A program made the position numbers and the translations under genes. The notes below the pieces were generated by a model. It searched no databases and was not told where the DNA came from. It worked only from the letters and a program-made list of their open reading frames with translations. Positions 1 through 6,778 of a stretch of 9,309 nucleotides of DNA are shown here, piece by piece. The stretch spans positions 1-9,309 of the forward strand of contig NZ_CAAFOM010000034.1 of assembly GCF_900764565.1 (NCBI RefSeq), read 5' to 3'. Every line of letters begins with the position of its first letter. Position 1 is the first letter of the stretch. This DNA comes from an uncultured Catenibacterium sp. GTDB taxonomy: Bacteria > Bacillota_I > Bacilli_A > Erysipelotrichales > Coprobacillaceae.

Positions 1-348
1 GAAGGTGTAGATGTATCAATCACTGGTAACTCTACTAACCCAACTCGTTTCCAGCATCCAGTTGCAGGTACATATAAGAAAGAATGTATCGAACAGGGTA
101 AGAAATACTTCTCAGTTGCTTCAGGAGGAGGAACTGGTCGTACATTACATCCAGATAACATGGCTGCAGGACCTGCTTCATATGGTATGACTGATACTAT
201 GGGTCGTATGCATAGTGATGCTCAGTTCGCAGGTTCTTCATCAGTACCAGCTCACGTTGAAATGATGGGCTTAATCGGTATGGGTAACAACCCAATGGTA
301 GGTGCTACTGTTGCAGTTGCAGTTGCTATTGAAGAAGCTTGCAAATAA
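1..348 (+). CDS. GGGtGRT-family protein, C-terminal part (5' end outside window)
   Basis: Frame 1 is open from the first base to a TAA at 346-348, giving the last 115 residues of a longer protein. The fragment carries the motif GGGTGRTLHPDNMAAGPASY (codons 47-66), followed by a Met/Gly-rich stretch with MTDTMGRMHSDAQFAG and a hydrophobic Val/Ala-rich end. This matches the Pfam family named GGGtGRT after that motif, whose members are typically about 330 residues, so roughly two thirds of the gene lies to the left. The family has no firmly established biochemical role that I know of. I recall members near iron-sulfur cluster scaffold genes, but nothing here tests that. There is no signal peptide or clear membrane segment in the visible part. 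Translation stops 15 bases before a rho-independent terminator, so this gene ends its transcription unit. Confidence 0.85.
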   Translation, partial: EGVDVSITGNSTNPTRFQHPVAGTYKKECIEQGKKYFSVASGGGTGRTLHPDNMAAGPASYGMTDTMGRMHSDAQFAGSSSVPAHVEMMGLIGMGNNPMVGATVAVAVAIEEACK

Positions 349-363
349 TTTAATTCAACACTT

Positions 364-394
364 AAAGTCCTGATTTATTCAGGGCTTTTTCTTT
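364..394 (+). terminator. Rho-independent terminator of the GGGtGRT gene
   Basis: A ten-pair stem (364-373 with 379-388, one U-G wobble) encloses the five-base loop TTTAT and runs into a T-rich tract to 394. It sits 15 bases after the stop of the GGGtGRT gene. Only six bases separate the end of the T tract from the ATG of the next gene, so that gene has almost no leader of its own. Confidence 0.8.
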
Positions 395-400
395 ATAACT

Positions 401-733
401 ATGAATATTAATGATTATCAAAAAGAAGCAATGAAAACATTAAATCCTGAACTTAATAAGAAAGATATACTTATTAATAGTGTTATGGAATTATGTGGAG
501 AATCAGGAGAAGCCATAGATATTGTAAAAAAGTGGTTGATGCAGGGACATGATCTAGACAAAGATCATCTTATTAAAGAATTAGGTGATATAGCCTGGTA
601 TCTTACTGAAGCAGCGACTGCATTAGATATACCATTAGATACTATTCTTCAAGGAAACCTAGATAAACTACATAAAAGATATCCTGATGGATTTAGCACA
701 AGTGCTTCTATCACCAGACCAAAAGAGGATTGA
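401..733 (+). CDS. MazG-like nucleoside triphosphate pyrophosphohydrolase
   Basis: This 110-residue all-alpha protein resembles single-domain MazG-like NTP pyrophosphohydrolases, which hydrolyse (d)NTPs to the monophosphate and pyrophosphate and are thought to clear aberrant or excess nucleotides in the cytoplasm. The metal-binding signature is visible as E34xxE37 in ELCGESGEA and E60xxD63 in KELGDIAWYL. The C-terminal HKRYPDGF segment is also typical of the short family. Length is normal for a stand-alone MazG-like protein. The start at 401 is chosen because homologues begin with a similar NxxDYQKEAMKT stretch; the next in-frame ATG at 431 would cut into it. No Shine-Dalgarno precedes 401, and the preceding terminator lies directly upstream, so expression probably relies on read-through or an unrecognised promoter. 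The stop codon lies inside the 5' arm of the following hairpin. The natural substrate is unknown. Confidence 0.85.
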   Translation: MNINDYQKEAMKTLNPELNKKDILINSVMELCGESGEAIDIVKKWLMQGHDLDKDHLIKELGDIAWYLTEAATALDIPLDTILQGNLDKLHKRYPDGFSTSASITRPKED

Positions 734-766
734 TTCTGTATTTTACAGAGTCAATCCTCTTTCTTT
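722..766 (+). terminator. Long hairpin terminator overlapping the MazG stop codon (copy 1)
   Basis: A 19-pair stem (722-740 with 744-762, one U-G wobble at 734/750) closes on a three-base T loop and is followed by TCTTT. The 5' arm starts within the last codons of the MazG-like gene and includes its TGA. The hairpin is nearly the same sequence as the one at 1127-1170. Confidence 0.85.
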
Positions 767-868
767 ATATTTCATAATCAATGAGGGCATTTGAGTTTGA
801 ATTTCAATTCAAAAAAATAAGATCACCTGCTTTTCTATCTTTCCACTTTCCTTGATTCTTATCATTGT

Positions 869-896
869 TTGTAATCGTTTGAATAAATGCTATACT
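869..896 (+). promoter_or_regulatory. Extended -10 promoter of the 55-codon gene
   Basis: The -10 is TATACT (891-896), preceded by TGC to form an extended TGn motif (888-890). A -35-like TTGTAA lies at 869-874 with a 16-base spacer. Initiation about seven bases downstream would give a leader of around 17 bases that begins at the Shine-Dalgarno AAGGAGGA (903-910). The region from 767 to 868 shows no gene on either strand, only a weak AT-rich inverted repeat (796-801 with 808-813). Confidence 0.6.
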
Positions 897-919
897 ATCA
901 GTAAGGAGGATTTATTGTT

Positions 920-1087
920 ATGAAACCAATTAAAGATACTGATTCAGTTAAAAAAAATAATGTTATTCTTCCTGAAACAATCGAAGATAAGTTAAATGAA
1001 GCAGAAAAAGATTATGAAGAAGGAAGAACTCATACTGAAGAAGAAACATGGGGAATGTTTAGTAAAAAGTATGGGTTTGACTTATAA
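920..1087 (+). CDS. Small antitoxin-like protein, 55 aa, no partner toxin
   Basis: A 55-codon frame opens with ATG nine bases after the strong Shine-Dalgarno AAGGAGGA (903-910) and ends in TAA. The RBS, a dedicated promoter and a terminator 40 bases later argue that it is a real monocistronic gene despite its size. The product is highly charged and lacks membrane or signal segments. Residues 17-55 (LPETIEDKLNEAEKDYEEGR and the following THTEEE) resemble the C-terminal toxin-binding tail of RelB/Phd-like type II antitoxins, where a helix of the LxEAExDxEEGRxxTxEE kind is common. There is little room for a complete N-terminal DNA-binding domain, and no toxin frame follows before the terminator. 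It could therefore be an orphan or solitary antitoxin, a degraded remnant, or an unrelated small acidic protein. The gene call is firm; the function is tentative. Confidence 0.65.
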   Translation: MKPIKDTDSVKKNNVILPETIEDKLNEAEKDYEEGRTHTEEETWGMFSKKYGFDL

Positions 1088-1126
1088 ATATTATCTTGAC
1101 TCTACGAAAATGAAACAGTGCATTAA

Positions 1127-1170
1127 AAAGAGGATTGATTCTGTATTACAGATTCAATCCTCTTTCTTTT
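1127..1170. terminator. Bidirectional hairpin terminator (copy 2) between convergent genes
   Basis: Bases 1127-1144 pair with 1148-1165 around the loop ATT, with a single T/T mismatch (1139/1153). Read on the plus strand the stem runs into TTTCTTTT and closes the 55-codon gene. Read on the minus strand it lies directly after the TAG of the SGNH hydrolase and runs into a five-T tract (complement of 1125-1129). It can therefore serve both converging genes. It is a near-copy of the hairpin at 722-766. Confidence 0.8.
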
Positions 1171-2424
1171 CTATATTGTGACTGGTAATTTATCTACCAC
1201 TGCTTTTTGTCCTTCTAATGTGAAATGAACCCCATCAGTCACATATTCACTTCTCAATTGTGTATGATCTTCATCCTGACATAAATCATCTAAATCAATA
1301 TATCCATCTGCAGGATTTGTCTTAATCCATGCATTAATATCTTTTCTCATCTGATCTATTTCAGGTGTCCACTCAATGTCATCACCTTTATTTAATATAT
1401 TACGTGTATAACCTTTCCAGGCAGAACGAGTAACTAAATATACTTGAATATTTCTTTCATGTGCTTTACTAATAAGTGTCTTATAAGCATCAATCATCTG
1501 TTCTGTCGTTACCTTAGGTGCAATACCCATCATACTCTTACAATTAGGATGAATAATATCATTACATCCTACCTTGATAATTACAGTCTTTACACCTGGC
1601 TGATTTAAAGCATCTCTTTCAAATCTCTTCAACATAGATTCACCATAAGCCATACCAAGTTTTCCTGCTCCATCAGCACATAAACGATTTCCCTTAATAG
1701 CCTGCTGTAAAACACCTACATTATGAATACCAGCTAAATGGAGTTTTGTAGAGAATAGTGTAGGTATATCATTCGCAAGTGTAGAATCCCCAATAATAAC
1801 TGCTGAATGTGCATCTGGTCGATTGACATCTAAACCAGTCAATAATGGTATCACATCATATTCACCGAAGCTTCCATTTAATATCATTGGTACGCCTGTA
1901 GTTGCAGGAAGATTGACCTGATTACCTGAACTAATATACGTTTTACCACCGATTAAACCATATGTTTTTAATTGATCAGTATTTTTCATATACATAGAAA
2001 CAGTGACTGGTTCTAATGCATCCACATGATATTGTAATGGATCTGAATAAACAGTTTCTCCTTTTTCTAGTGTTACTTTCTTACATCCATTAAAAGTTAC
2101 AGTCTTCTTTGTAGGAAGCTTAATACGCTGTTTAGTGATTGTTTTCGCAATAGTCACAGCATCAATAGTCATAGGACCTGTTCCATATGTATTAGAGAAT
2201 GTGAGACGTACTGTTTCACCTGTTAATGTAGGTTTAATGACAGTCCTAAATGTTAGATGATGTAATCCAAAATCCTTAAAACGATTTCCTAAGAATTTCT
2301 GTACACTAAATTCTACAGGACTTGTAGACCAAGAGCCTACCCAGTTTTCTTGTGCATAACTTGATGTCATAGATGGGAATAGACATAACGCAATACTCAC
2401 AAGACATGTAATTAATTTTTTCAT
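1171..2424 (-). CDS. Secreted SGNH/GDSL hydrolase (esterase/acylhydrolase)
   Basis: This 417-residue protein begins with a lysine-rich start and hydrophobic core ending in SSYA-QE, a convincing signal peptide with predicted cleavage near residue 24. Residues 27-200 form a beta-rich accessory region starting NWVGSWSTSPVEF. The SGNH hydrolase domain follows: block I IIGDSTLAND (Ser214 as nucleophile), block II Gly245/Asn246, block III GCND (Gly287, Asn289), and block V DGVHFT (Asp397 and His400). All catalytic and oxyanion-hole residues are present. The layout resembles XynE-like bacterial acylhydrolases, which remove acyl groups from polysaccharides or other esters; the substrate here is not predictable. 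No anchor motif is seen, so it is probably released. The start has the Shine-Dalgarno GGGAGGG (complement of 2432-2438) and an extended -10 promoter just upstream, so the gene stands alone. It is convergent with the small antitoxin-like gene. Confidence 0.9.
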   Translation of the reverse strand: MKKLITCLVSIALCLFPSMTSSYAQENWVGSWSTSPVEFSVQKFLGNRFKDFGLHHLTFRTVIKPTLTGETVRLTFSNTYGTGPMTIDAVTIAKTITKQRIKLPTKKTVTFNGCKKVTLEKGETVYSDPLQYHVDALEPVTVSMYMKNTDQLKTYGLIGGKTYISSGNQVNLPATTGVPMILNGSFGEYDVIPLLTGLDVNRPDAHSAVIIGDSTLANDIPTLFSTKLHLAGIHNVGVLQQAIKGNRLCADGAGKLGMAYGESMLKRFERDALNQPGVKTVIIKVGCNDIIHPNCKSMMGIAPKVTTEQMIDAYKTLISKAHERNIQVYLVTRSAWKGYTRNILNKGDDIEWTPEIDQMRKDINAWIKTNPADGYIDLDDLCQDEDHTQLRSEYVTDGVHFTLEGQKAVVDKLPVTI

Positions 2425-2446
2425 GAGATTTCCCTCCCTTTTTTAC

Positions 2447-2455
2447 ATTATATCA
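2447..2455 (-). promoter_or_regulatory. Extended -10 promoter of the SGNH hydrolase gene
   Basis: Read on the minus strand, the motif is TGATATAAT, a perfect -10 hexamer with the TGn extension. No good -35 hexamer is seen 16-18 bases upstream, which is common for extended -10 promoters. Initiation about seven bases downstream would leave a leader of roughly 15 bases containing the GGGAGGG ribosome binding site. The AT-rich DNA at 2456-2560 holds no gene on either strand. Confidence 0.6.
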
Positions 2456-2562
2456 AGTTGGAAAATCTCTCTTCTAGTATAAACATATATATACTCAAAT
2501 ATTATTCATAGTCACTTAGATATAAATAATATTAATGTTGATTTATTTATTATTACAACTGG

Positions 2563-2584
2563 AAAAAGACGGTTTTACCCGTCT
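2563..2584 (-). terminator. Terminator of the seven-gene PTS operon
   Basis: On the minus strand AGACGG (2579-2584) pairs with CCGTCT (2567-2572) around a six-base loop and runs into TTTT (2563-2566). It lies about 30 bases after the stop codon of the DUF218 gene, marking the end of the long minus-strand transcription unit before the separately promoted hydrolase gene. Confidence 0.75.
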
Positions 2585-2613
2585 CTAGGAAAAGGAAAAT
2601 TTAAACTATTAAA

Positions 2614-3759
2614 CTAATAATTACTAAAATCTTCTTTTGAATAAAAGTATCCTGCTCTAAATGCATTAACATATGTATAAATTCTTTCAGTCTTCATTTG
2701 AGATTGAGTAGGTTGGTTTCCACCACCCACTACATCTATTGTCATATCATAACCAATTGTTTTTCCATATACCGTTAATACAGTCATAGCACGAGGGCAA
2801 TGTAATATTGTACCTACACATAAAATCTTATGTGCATTGATTGTCTTAAATAAGTTTACCATTCCAATCGCATTACCTGGAGTATCGCGTGCTAAGTCAT
2901 CCAATAATAACCTGTCCTGACTTACTCCATTTTCTATTAACCATTTTGACATAACATCTGCTTCTGCATAAGGTGTTCTAACCGGTCCACCACTAAGCAC
3001 AATCTTTACATTAGAATATTTATCAGCCATTTCTTTAGTCTTAGTAAGCCTTGTTAATAACGCTTCTGATGGTGTTCCATCAGCATTAGGAGATTGACCA
3101 AAAACAGCTATAACATCTGGAGTAACACCATATAATTGATTACCAGAATAGTTTTTCTTATTCGCATTATTATCATCACAATCCTTTAGAATACTTCTTA
3201 TTCTTTTTTCAGCATTTGGACTCACTAGTTTTAACGCCTTTAATCTCATACTTGTTTGTGAACTTAACGCACCACACTTATTTGCAAGTATTGATAAAGA
3301 TAATGCATGTACATCTAGAGGATTTACTCTTAGAATTCTATCTAGCTGTGATAATGCATATTTATATTCTTTATTCACTAAATAAGCTTCTGCCTGCAAT
3401 CTATATGTATCCAAATAATCAGGTCTTTCTTTTGCTTTAGCATCTAGTGAAGAATACATTTCTTTCCATTGCCATCTTCTAAAATATACTACTTCATCAT
3501 GTAAATAAGGATCATTAATGTAGGAATCACCATAATCGGACACCAATTTTTCTAGTGGTTCCCCTCTTCCATTTTGTTTAGGAGTTGGTGCTTCTAATCT
3601 TTCCATAAATTCAAATGAAACAGTATCGTTATATTCAACCTTTTGATCAGTTAAAGATTTTAATGTAAAACCTTCTACATTTTCTATTGATGCTGAAATA
3701 TTTGATAACACTAGAAACAAACTCATAACAAAAAGTGATAATATCTTTATAATCTTCAT
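2614..3759 (-). CDS. Exported protein with TPR-like segment and C-terminal DUF218 (YdcF/ElyC-like) domain
   Basis: This 381-residue protein starts with a hydrophobic segment (residues 2-20) ending ISAS-IE, read as a signal peptide or N-terminal anchor. Residues about 114-185 look like one or two tetratricopeptide-type helical hairpins, such as AEAYLVNKEYKYALSQLDRI followed by NPLDVHALSL. Residues 213-370 form a DUF218 domain: hydrophobic strand DVIAVFGQ, SGG (256-258), EADVM (266-270), and DTPGNA in place of the usual TxEN. DUF218 proteins include E. coli ElyC/SanA/YdcF, which are linked to envelope integrity and vancomycin sensitivity, but no enzymatic reaction can be assigned. The gene lies 12 bases after the regulator stop with a modest AGGAAGA ribosome binding site, so it is the last cistron of the PTS operon. 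Its active part is predicted to be outside the membrane, unlike its cytoplasmic neighbours. Confidence 0.8.
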   Translation of the reverse strand: MKIIKILSLFVMSLFLVLSNISASIENVEGFTLKSLTDQKVEYNDTVSFEFMERLEAPTPKQNGRGEPLEKLVSDYGDSYINDPYLHDEVVYFRRWQWKEMYSSLDAKAKERPDYLDTYRLQAEAYLVNKEYKYALSQLDRILRVNPLDVHALSLSILANKCGALSSQTSMRLKALKLVSPNAEKRIRSILKDCDDNNANKKNYSGNQLYGVTPDVIAVFGQSPNADGTPSEALLTRLTKTKEMADKYSNVKIVLSGGPVRTPYAEADVMSKWLIENGVSQDRLLLDDLARDTPGNAIGMVNLFKTINAHKILCVGTILHCPRAMTVLTVYGKTIGYDMTIDVVGGGNQPTQSQMKTERIYTYVNAFRAGYFYSKEDFSNY

Positions 3760-3771
3760 TATTTATTCTTC

Positions 3772-5712
3772 CTATTTTTTCAAAATTTTCTCTATATTAG
3801 ATTCATTCTCTGTATAGATTCCTTTAATTTTTTCCGGATCCTCAGCAATTTTATCCACTACATTTAATAACATCTTAAACTTTTGCTTATTATATGCTAT
3901 ATGGAGATTAATAATTATATAGCACTGCTTACCATTAATAGGTGACTCATCATCTGCGTAATAATGGATTTCAAAACTTTCTCTTGTAGATTTTAATGCA
4001 ATATAAATATCAATACTCTTCTTATCACCAACGGTCAACTTCATATAACTATTATGAGGATTTAGATAGTCGTTTATTGGATAATCCTGGAATTTATAGA
4101 AAAATGGTATTTTCGTATAATTTATTTTAGGGAGGAATAAACTATAGTAATAGGAACTCAAGAACACTTCTTGCAGCTTCTTTCTATAATCATCATCAGA
4201 TATACCTTCTTCAAAGAAATAAATAGGTTCATATGGAATATCTAAATACTTTCCAAACTCCATACAAAAGAATAAATCATAAGAAGAAGTGTCCAACTCA
4301 TTTAACTCATACAACACTCTTGTTTCAATACTCTCTATATATGATGAGAAATATTTTCTTAAACAAAATTTTAATTGCTGCGTACTTAATCGACCATCTA
4401 ACGCAATAATTGCTATCTTTTGTTTTTTTCTAGATAACTCTATATCATTTATAAACTCATAAATGATGTTAACCAAGACATGCATTTCTCTTAATGAGAA
4501 ATGATATGAAAATTTCTGATATACCATGTCTGATAATTGATGTACAAATTCTTTAATTACTGGTTTTGTTGTCATTGAGTCATAATTGTAAAATCCTAGG
4601 TCTACATCATCAGAAACACCTAATTTTATTTTCATTGCAATTGGAATAAGTACTTTTAATAAATCTTTCAGGAACACGATATTATCTGTTATACATACAT
4701 TAAAAGTATCTTCAAAACATTGAACGATATAAGTTCTCATTTCATCAGCTAACGCAATTAATGACCCATAATTTTTCTCTGTACAATCTCTTATACGGTA
4801 TAAATCAGTGCTCATAATAGCAAGATATGTTAAGTACATAAGTCTTACTTTATGATTTCCAGCATAATCTTCAAATTTTTGGCTTAATTGTTGATCTATT
4901 GATATAATCAAACGATATTCATCTGTAATTGTATAATCAAAATCGATATCTCCTACTATTCGATCTGTTTCAGGAACAGAAACATTAGATAACAGAATAA
5001 TGTATAATATAAATCTTTCTAGATAGATATCAGAGAATACAATTCTGCTTTTTAACAATGAATTACATACAATATCTTTAATTTCCTGTTTTGAACCAAA
5101 TTTTGGTTTAAACAATTCTGCATAAGCTTGGTTATTAAAAATCGGTTCTGCTGCGTCCGTAAAATATTTATACATCTTCAACATACATAAATACTTATAA
5201 TAAACTTCACCTTCAACCACTAACCCTTTTCTGATTTTTGTAGCCAATGTCAGATTATAATTCTTCAATATATTTCTTACTTCTGTCATTTCTCTTTGAA
5301 TATAATTAGTAGTATTTAAATAAAGTTCTTCTTGTAGATCTTCAATTCTTATAGGTTTGTCACTTGCTAACAACTTTCTTGTTATAAACTGAACATTTCT
5401 ATCAAAATCATTATCAATATTTTGCTCATGATAAATCTTGAAATACTCTTTAATCCTTTTGGCTAATCTCGTATCTTCTGCTTCAATCCTAATACCCTTA
5501 GAGCGTTGTGCAACAATGTCTAATCCTTCGATATCAAGCTGTTCATTTATATATTTAACATCTGATTTGATGGTTCTAGATGTTACATGGAGTTTTTCAG
5601 CTAATTCATCAGTAGTAACAAAATCCTCATTTCTAATTAAAATGAGGAATAAAGCTTTATGACGATAATTGTTCTCCAAAAATTCTAATTTCTTGGCTAA
5701 ATCATCATTCAT
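3772..5712 (-). CDS. Multidomain HTH-PRD transcriptional regulator (BglG/LicR/Mga-like)
   Basis: This 646-residue cytoplasmic regulator has an N-terminal winged helix-turn-helix (residues 15-75, TTDELAEKLHVTSRTIKSDV), a second HTH/Mga-like region (about 105-165), two PRD-like helical regions (about 205-310 and 315-425) and an EIIB-like alpha/beta domain (about 431-520). The last 120 residues are unassigned. Such proteins usually activate adjacent PTS operons and are controlled by phosphorylation of PRD histidines and the EIIB cysteine. By eye these residues are not in their usual places: the PRD2 motif reads LLKVLIPIAMKI where LxxHLxPxxxRI is expected, and the EIIB loop reads ALDGRLST with no cysteine. 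There is no RNA-binding CAT domain, so DNA binding is expected rather than antitermination. The start has a well-placed GGGAGG (complement of 5721-5726), 19 bases after the phosphatase stop. It probably regulates this operon from within it. Confidence 0.82.
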   Translation of the reverse strand: MNDDLAKKLEFLENNYRHKALFLILIRNEDFVTTDELAEKLHVTSRTIKSDVKYINEQLDIEGLDIVAQRSKGIRIEAEDTRLAKRIKEYFKIYHEQNIDNDFDRNVQFITRKLLASDKPIRIEDLQEELYLNTTNYIQREMTEVRNILKNYNLTLATKIRKGLVVEGEVYYKYLCMLKMYKYFTDAAEPIFNNQAYAELFKPKFGSKQEIKDIVCNSLLKSRIVFSDIYLERFILYIILLSNVSVPETDRIVGDIDFDYTITDEYRLIISIDQQLSQKFEDYAGNHKVRLMYLTYLAIMSTDLYRIRDCTEKNYGSLIALADEMRTYIVQCFEDTFNVCITDNIVFLKDLLKVLIPIAMKIKLGVSDDVDLGFYNYDSMTTKPVIKEFVHQLSDMVYQKFSYHFSLREMHVLVNIIYEFINDIELSRKKQKIAIIALDGRLSTQQLKFCLRKYFSSYIESIETRVLYELNELDTSSYDLFFCMEFGKYLDIPYEPIYFFEEGISDDDYRKKLQEVFLSSYYYSLFLPKINYTKIPFFYKFQDYPINDYLNPHNSYMKLTVGDKKSIDIYIALKSTRESFEIHYYADDESPINGKQCYIIINLHIAYNKQKFKMLLNVVDKIAEDPEKIKGIYTENESNIEKILKK

Positions 5713-5731
5713 GCTCTATTCCTCCCTTACT

Positions 5732-6778
5732 TTATTCCAAATAATGTTGTTTTAAATTGCTGATTTCTTCATCTGTAATTCCAAGTACATCTTTGGCATA
5801 ATTCTCAAAGCTTCCATGCTCACTCATGATTGCATCATAAGATGCATCAATAAACTCTGGCTGAGTATCTATAAGTGAATATAAATAATCTAATACTACC
5901 TGATCATTTGTAAACTTCTTATACTTTTCCATTTTCACAGCATTTCTTTTAACACGATTACTATGAGTTAGCATATAATCATAAATTATATACTCTTTTT
6001 TTACTCCTAATAAACCTAGTAATAACATACAACCATAACCAGTTCTATCCTTACCACCACGGCAATGCTGATCTACTGGGGCTGAATTTTCCTCAGCAAT
6101 CACTTTAATCATCTTAGAAAAAGCTTTCTTACATTCTTCCTTATTAACAAAGTTCTTATATTGTTCCATCACAATATCATATCTATTAACAAGTGCACCT
6201 TTTTCTTTCTGACTAATAATCTTCTTAACTAAGTTTTCATCTTCATTTGCTTTATCAGATGTAAACTGTGCTGCTAATTCAGCTGTATGAGCATCTGGAT
6301 CCAAACAATATGTCTTAATATTTTCATTAATCACTTTATTTGGATACTTTCCTCTTTCATCTTCACTACGATAATCAATAATAGTATTAATGTTTAATGC
6401 CTTTAAATATTCTAAACCTTTTAAAGATGCGTTATGAATATGATCTGAACGATAAAGTAATTTCCACTTAACTGTTCTTCCATCATAGGTTTCATAACCA
6501 CCCATATCTCTGAAATTATTCATTCCTTCTACTGGTAAAGTTCTTTCACCCACAATATATTTTTGAGTTTCAACTTCTATAAGAAATAAAGGATGAATGA
6601 TTTCATTATCAATTTCAACATCAAATTGATCTAATTCAGAAGTAATAATTTCTTTATGCTCTTTTGGTTCAAATAAGCTGATTTTTTTTAGCTCATTAAT
6701 ATGTTTATTAAAAACAAAATGATATTTATTATCTACTTTAGTTACTTCTACTGGAATTCTAAAACTTGTTTCTTTCAT
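5732..6778 (-). CDS. PTP-like tyrosine/dual-specificity phosphatase (Y_phosphatase3 family)
   Basis: A 348-residue cytoplasmic protein. It carries the family signature NNFRDMGGY, DGRTVKWKLLYRSD (residues 87-112) and the cysteine-phosphatase loop HCRGGKDRTG (238-247), with Cys239 as nucleophile and Arg245 binding phosphate. The Lys and Asp in the loop are typical of this group, whose characterised relatives (such as Listeria LipA) act on phosphotyrosine and in some cases phosphoinositides. Residues 1-80 form a beta-rich N-terminal part of unknown role. An upstream in-frame ATG at 6811 exists, but 6778 is preferred: it overlaps the IID stop as TAATG, has GGAG seven bases upstream, and avoids a 34-base overlap. 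This overlap predicts translational coupling to the transporter. A phosphatase inside a PTS operon is unusual; the substrate (a PTS or regulatory protein, or a sugar phosphate) is not known. No catalytic residue appears missing. Confidence 0.88.
   Translation of the reverse strand: MKETSFRIPVEVTKVDNKYHFVFNKHINELKKISLFEPKEHKEIITSELDQFDVEIDNEIIHPLFLIEVETQKYIVGERTLPVEGMNNFRDMGGYETYDGRTVKWKLLYRSDHIHNASLKGLEYLKALNINTIIDYRSEDERGKYPNKVINENIKTYCLDPDAHTAELAAQFTSDKANEDENLVKKIISQKEKGALVNRYDIVMEQYKNFVNKEECKKAFSKMIKVIAEENSAPVDQHCRGGKDRTGYGCMLLLGLLGVKKEYIIYDYMLTHSNRVKRNAVKMEKYKKFTNDQVVLDYLYSLIDTQPEFIDASYDAIMSEHGSFENYAKDVLGITDEEISNLKQHYLE

Larger units (their letters stand above)
721..1169 (+). repeat. Pair of direct repeats (two copies of one terminator hairpin) flanking a small gene
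   Basis: Bases 721-742 and 1126-1147 are identical over 22 nt, and 751-766 and 1154-1169 are identical over 16 nt. The copies differ in the short loop and one stem position. The coordinates span both copies and the roughly 380 bases between them. That interval holds the promoter and gene of a 55-residue antitoxin-like protein. Both copies fold as terminators. Confidence 0.8.

Noticed and set aside
796..813. A small AT-rich inverted repeat (TTTGAA with TTCAAA) ahead of the small gene.
   Set aside because: It has six weak A/T-dominated pairs, no T tract and no relation to the promoter hexamers; this can occur by chance.
996..1181. A 61-codon plus-strand frame overlapping the small antitoxin-like gene in another frame.
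   Set aside because: It has no ribosome binding site, has a lysine-rich composition typical of AT-rich noncoding frames, and runs straight through the terminator hairpin at 1127-1170. The 55-codon frame at 920-1087 has the promoter and RBS.
2476..2495. Inverted repeat AGTATA/TATACT upstream of the SGNH hydrolase promoter, considered as an operator.
   Set aside because: It lies in low-complexity AT-rich DNA where such short symmetry is expected; there is no second copy or known consensus.
3216..3440. A plus-strand frame of 74 codons inside the DUF218 gene.
   Set aside because: It is antisense to a well-supported coding region and has no ribosome binding site or family signature.
5438..5662. 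A plus-strand frame of 74 codons opposite the regulator's HTH region.
   Set aside because: It is antisense to the HTH coding sequence and has no initiation signals or recognisable motif.
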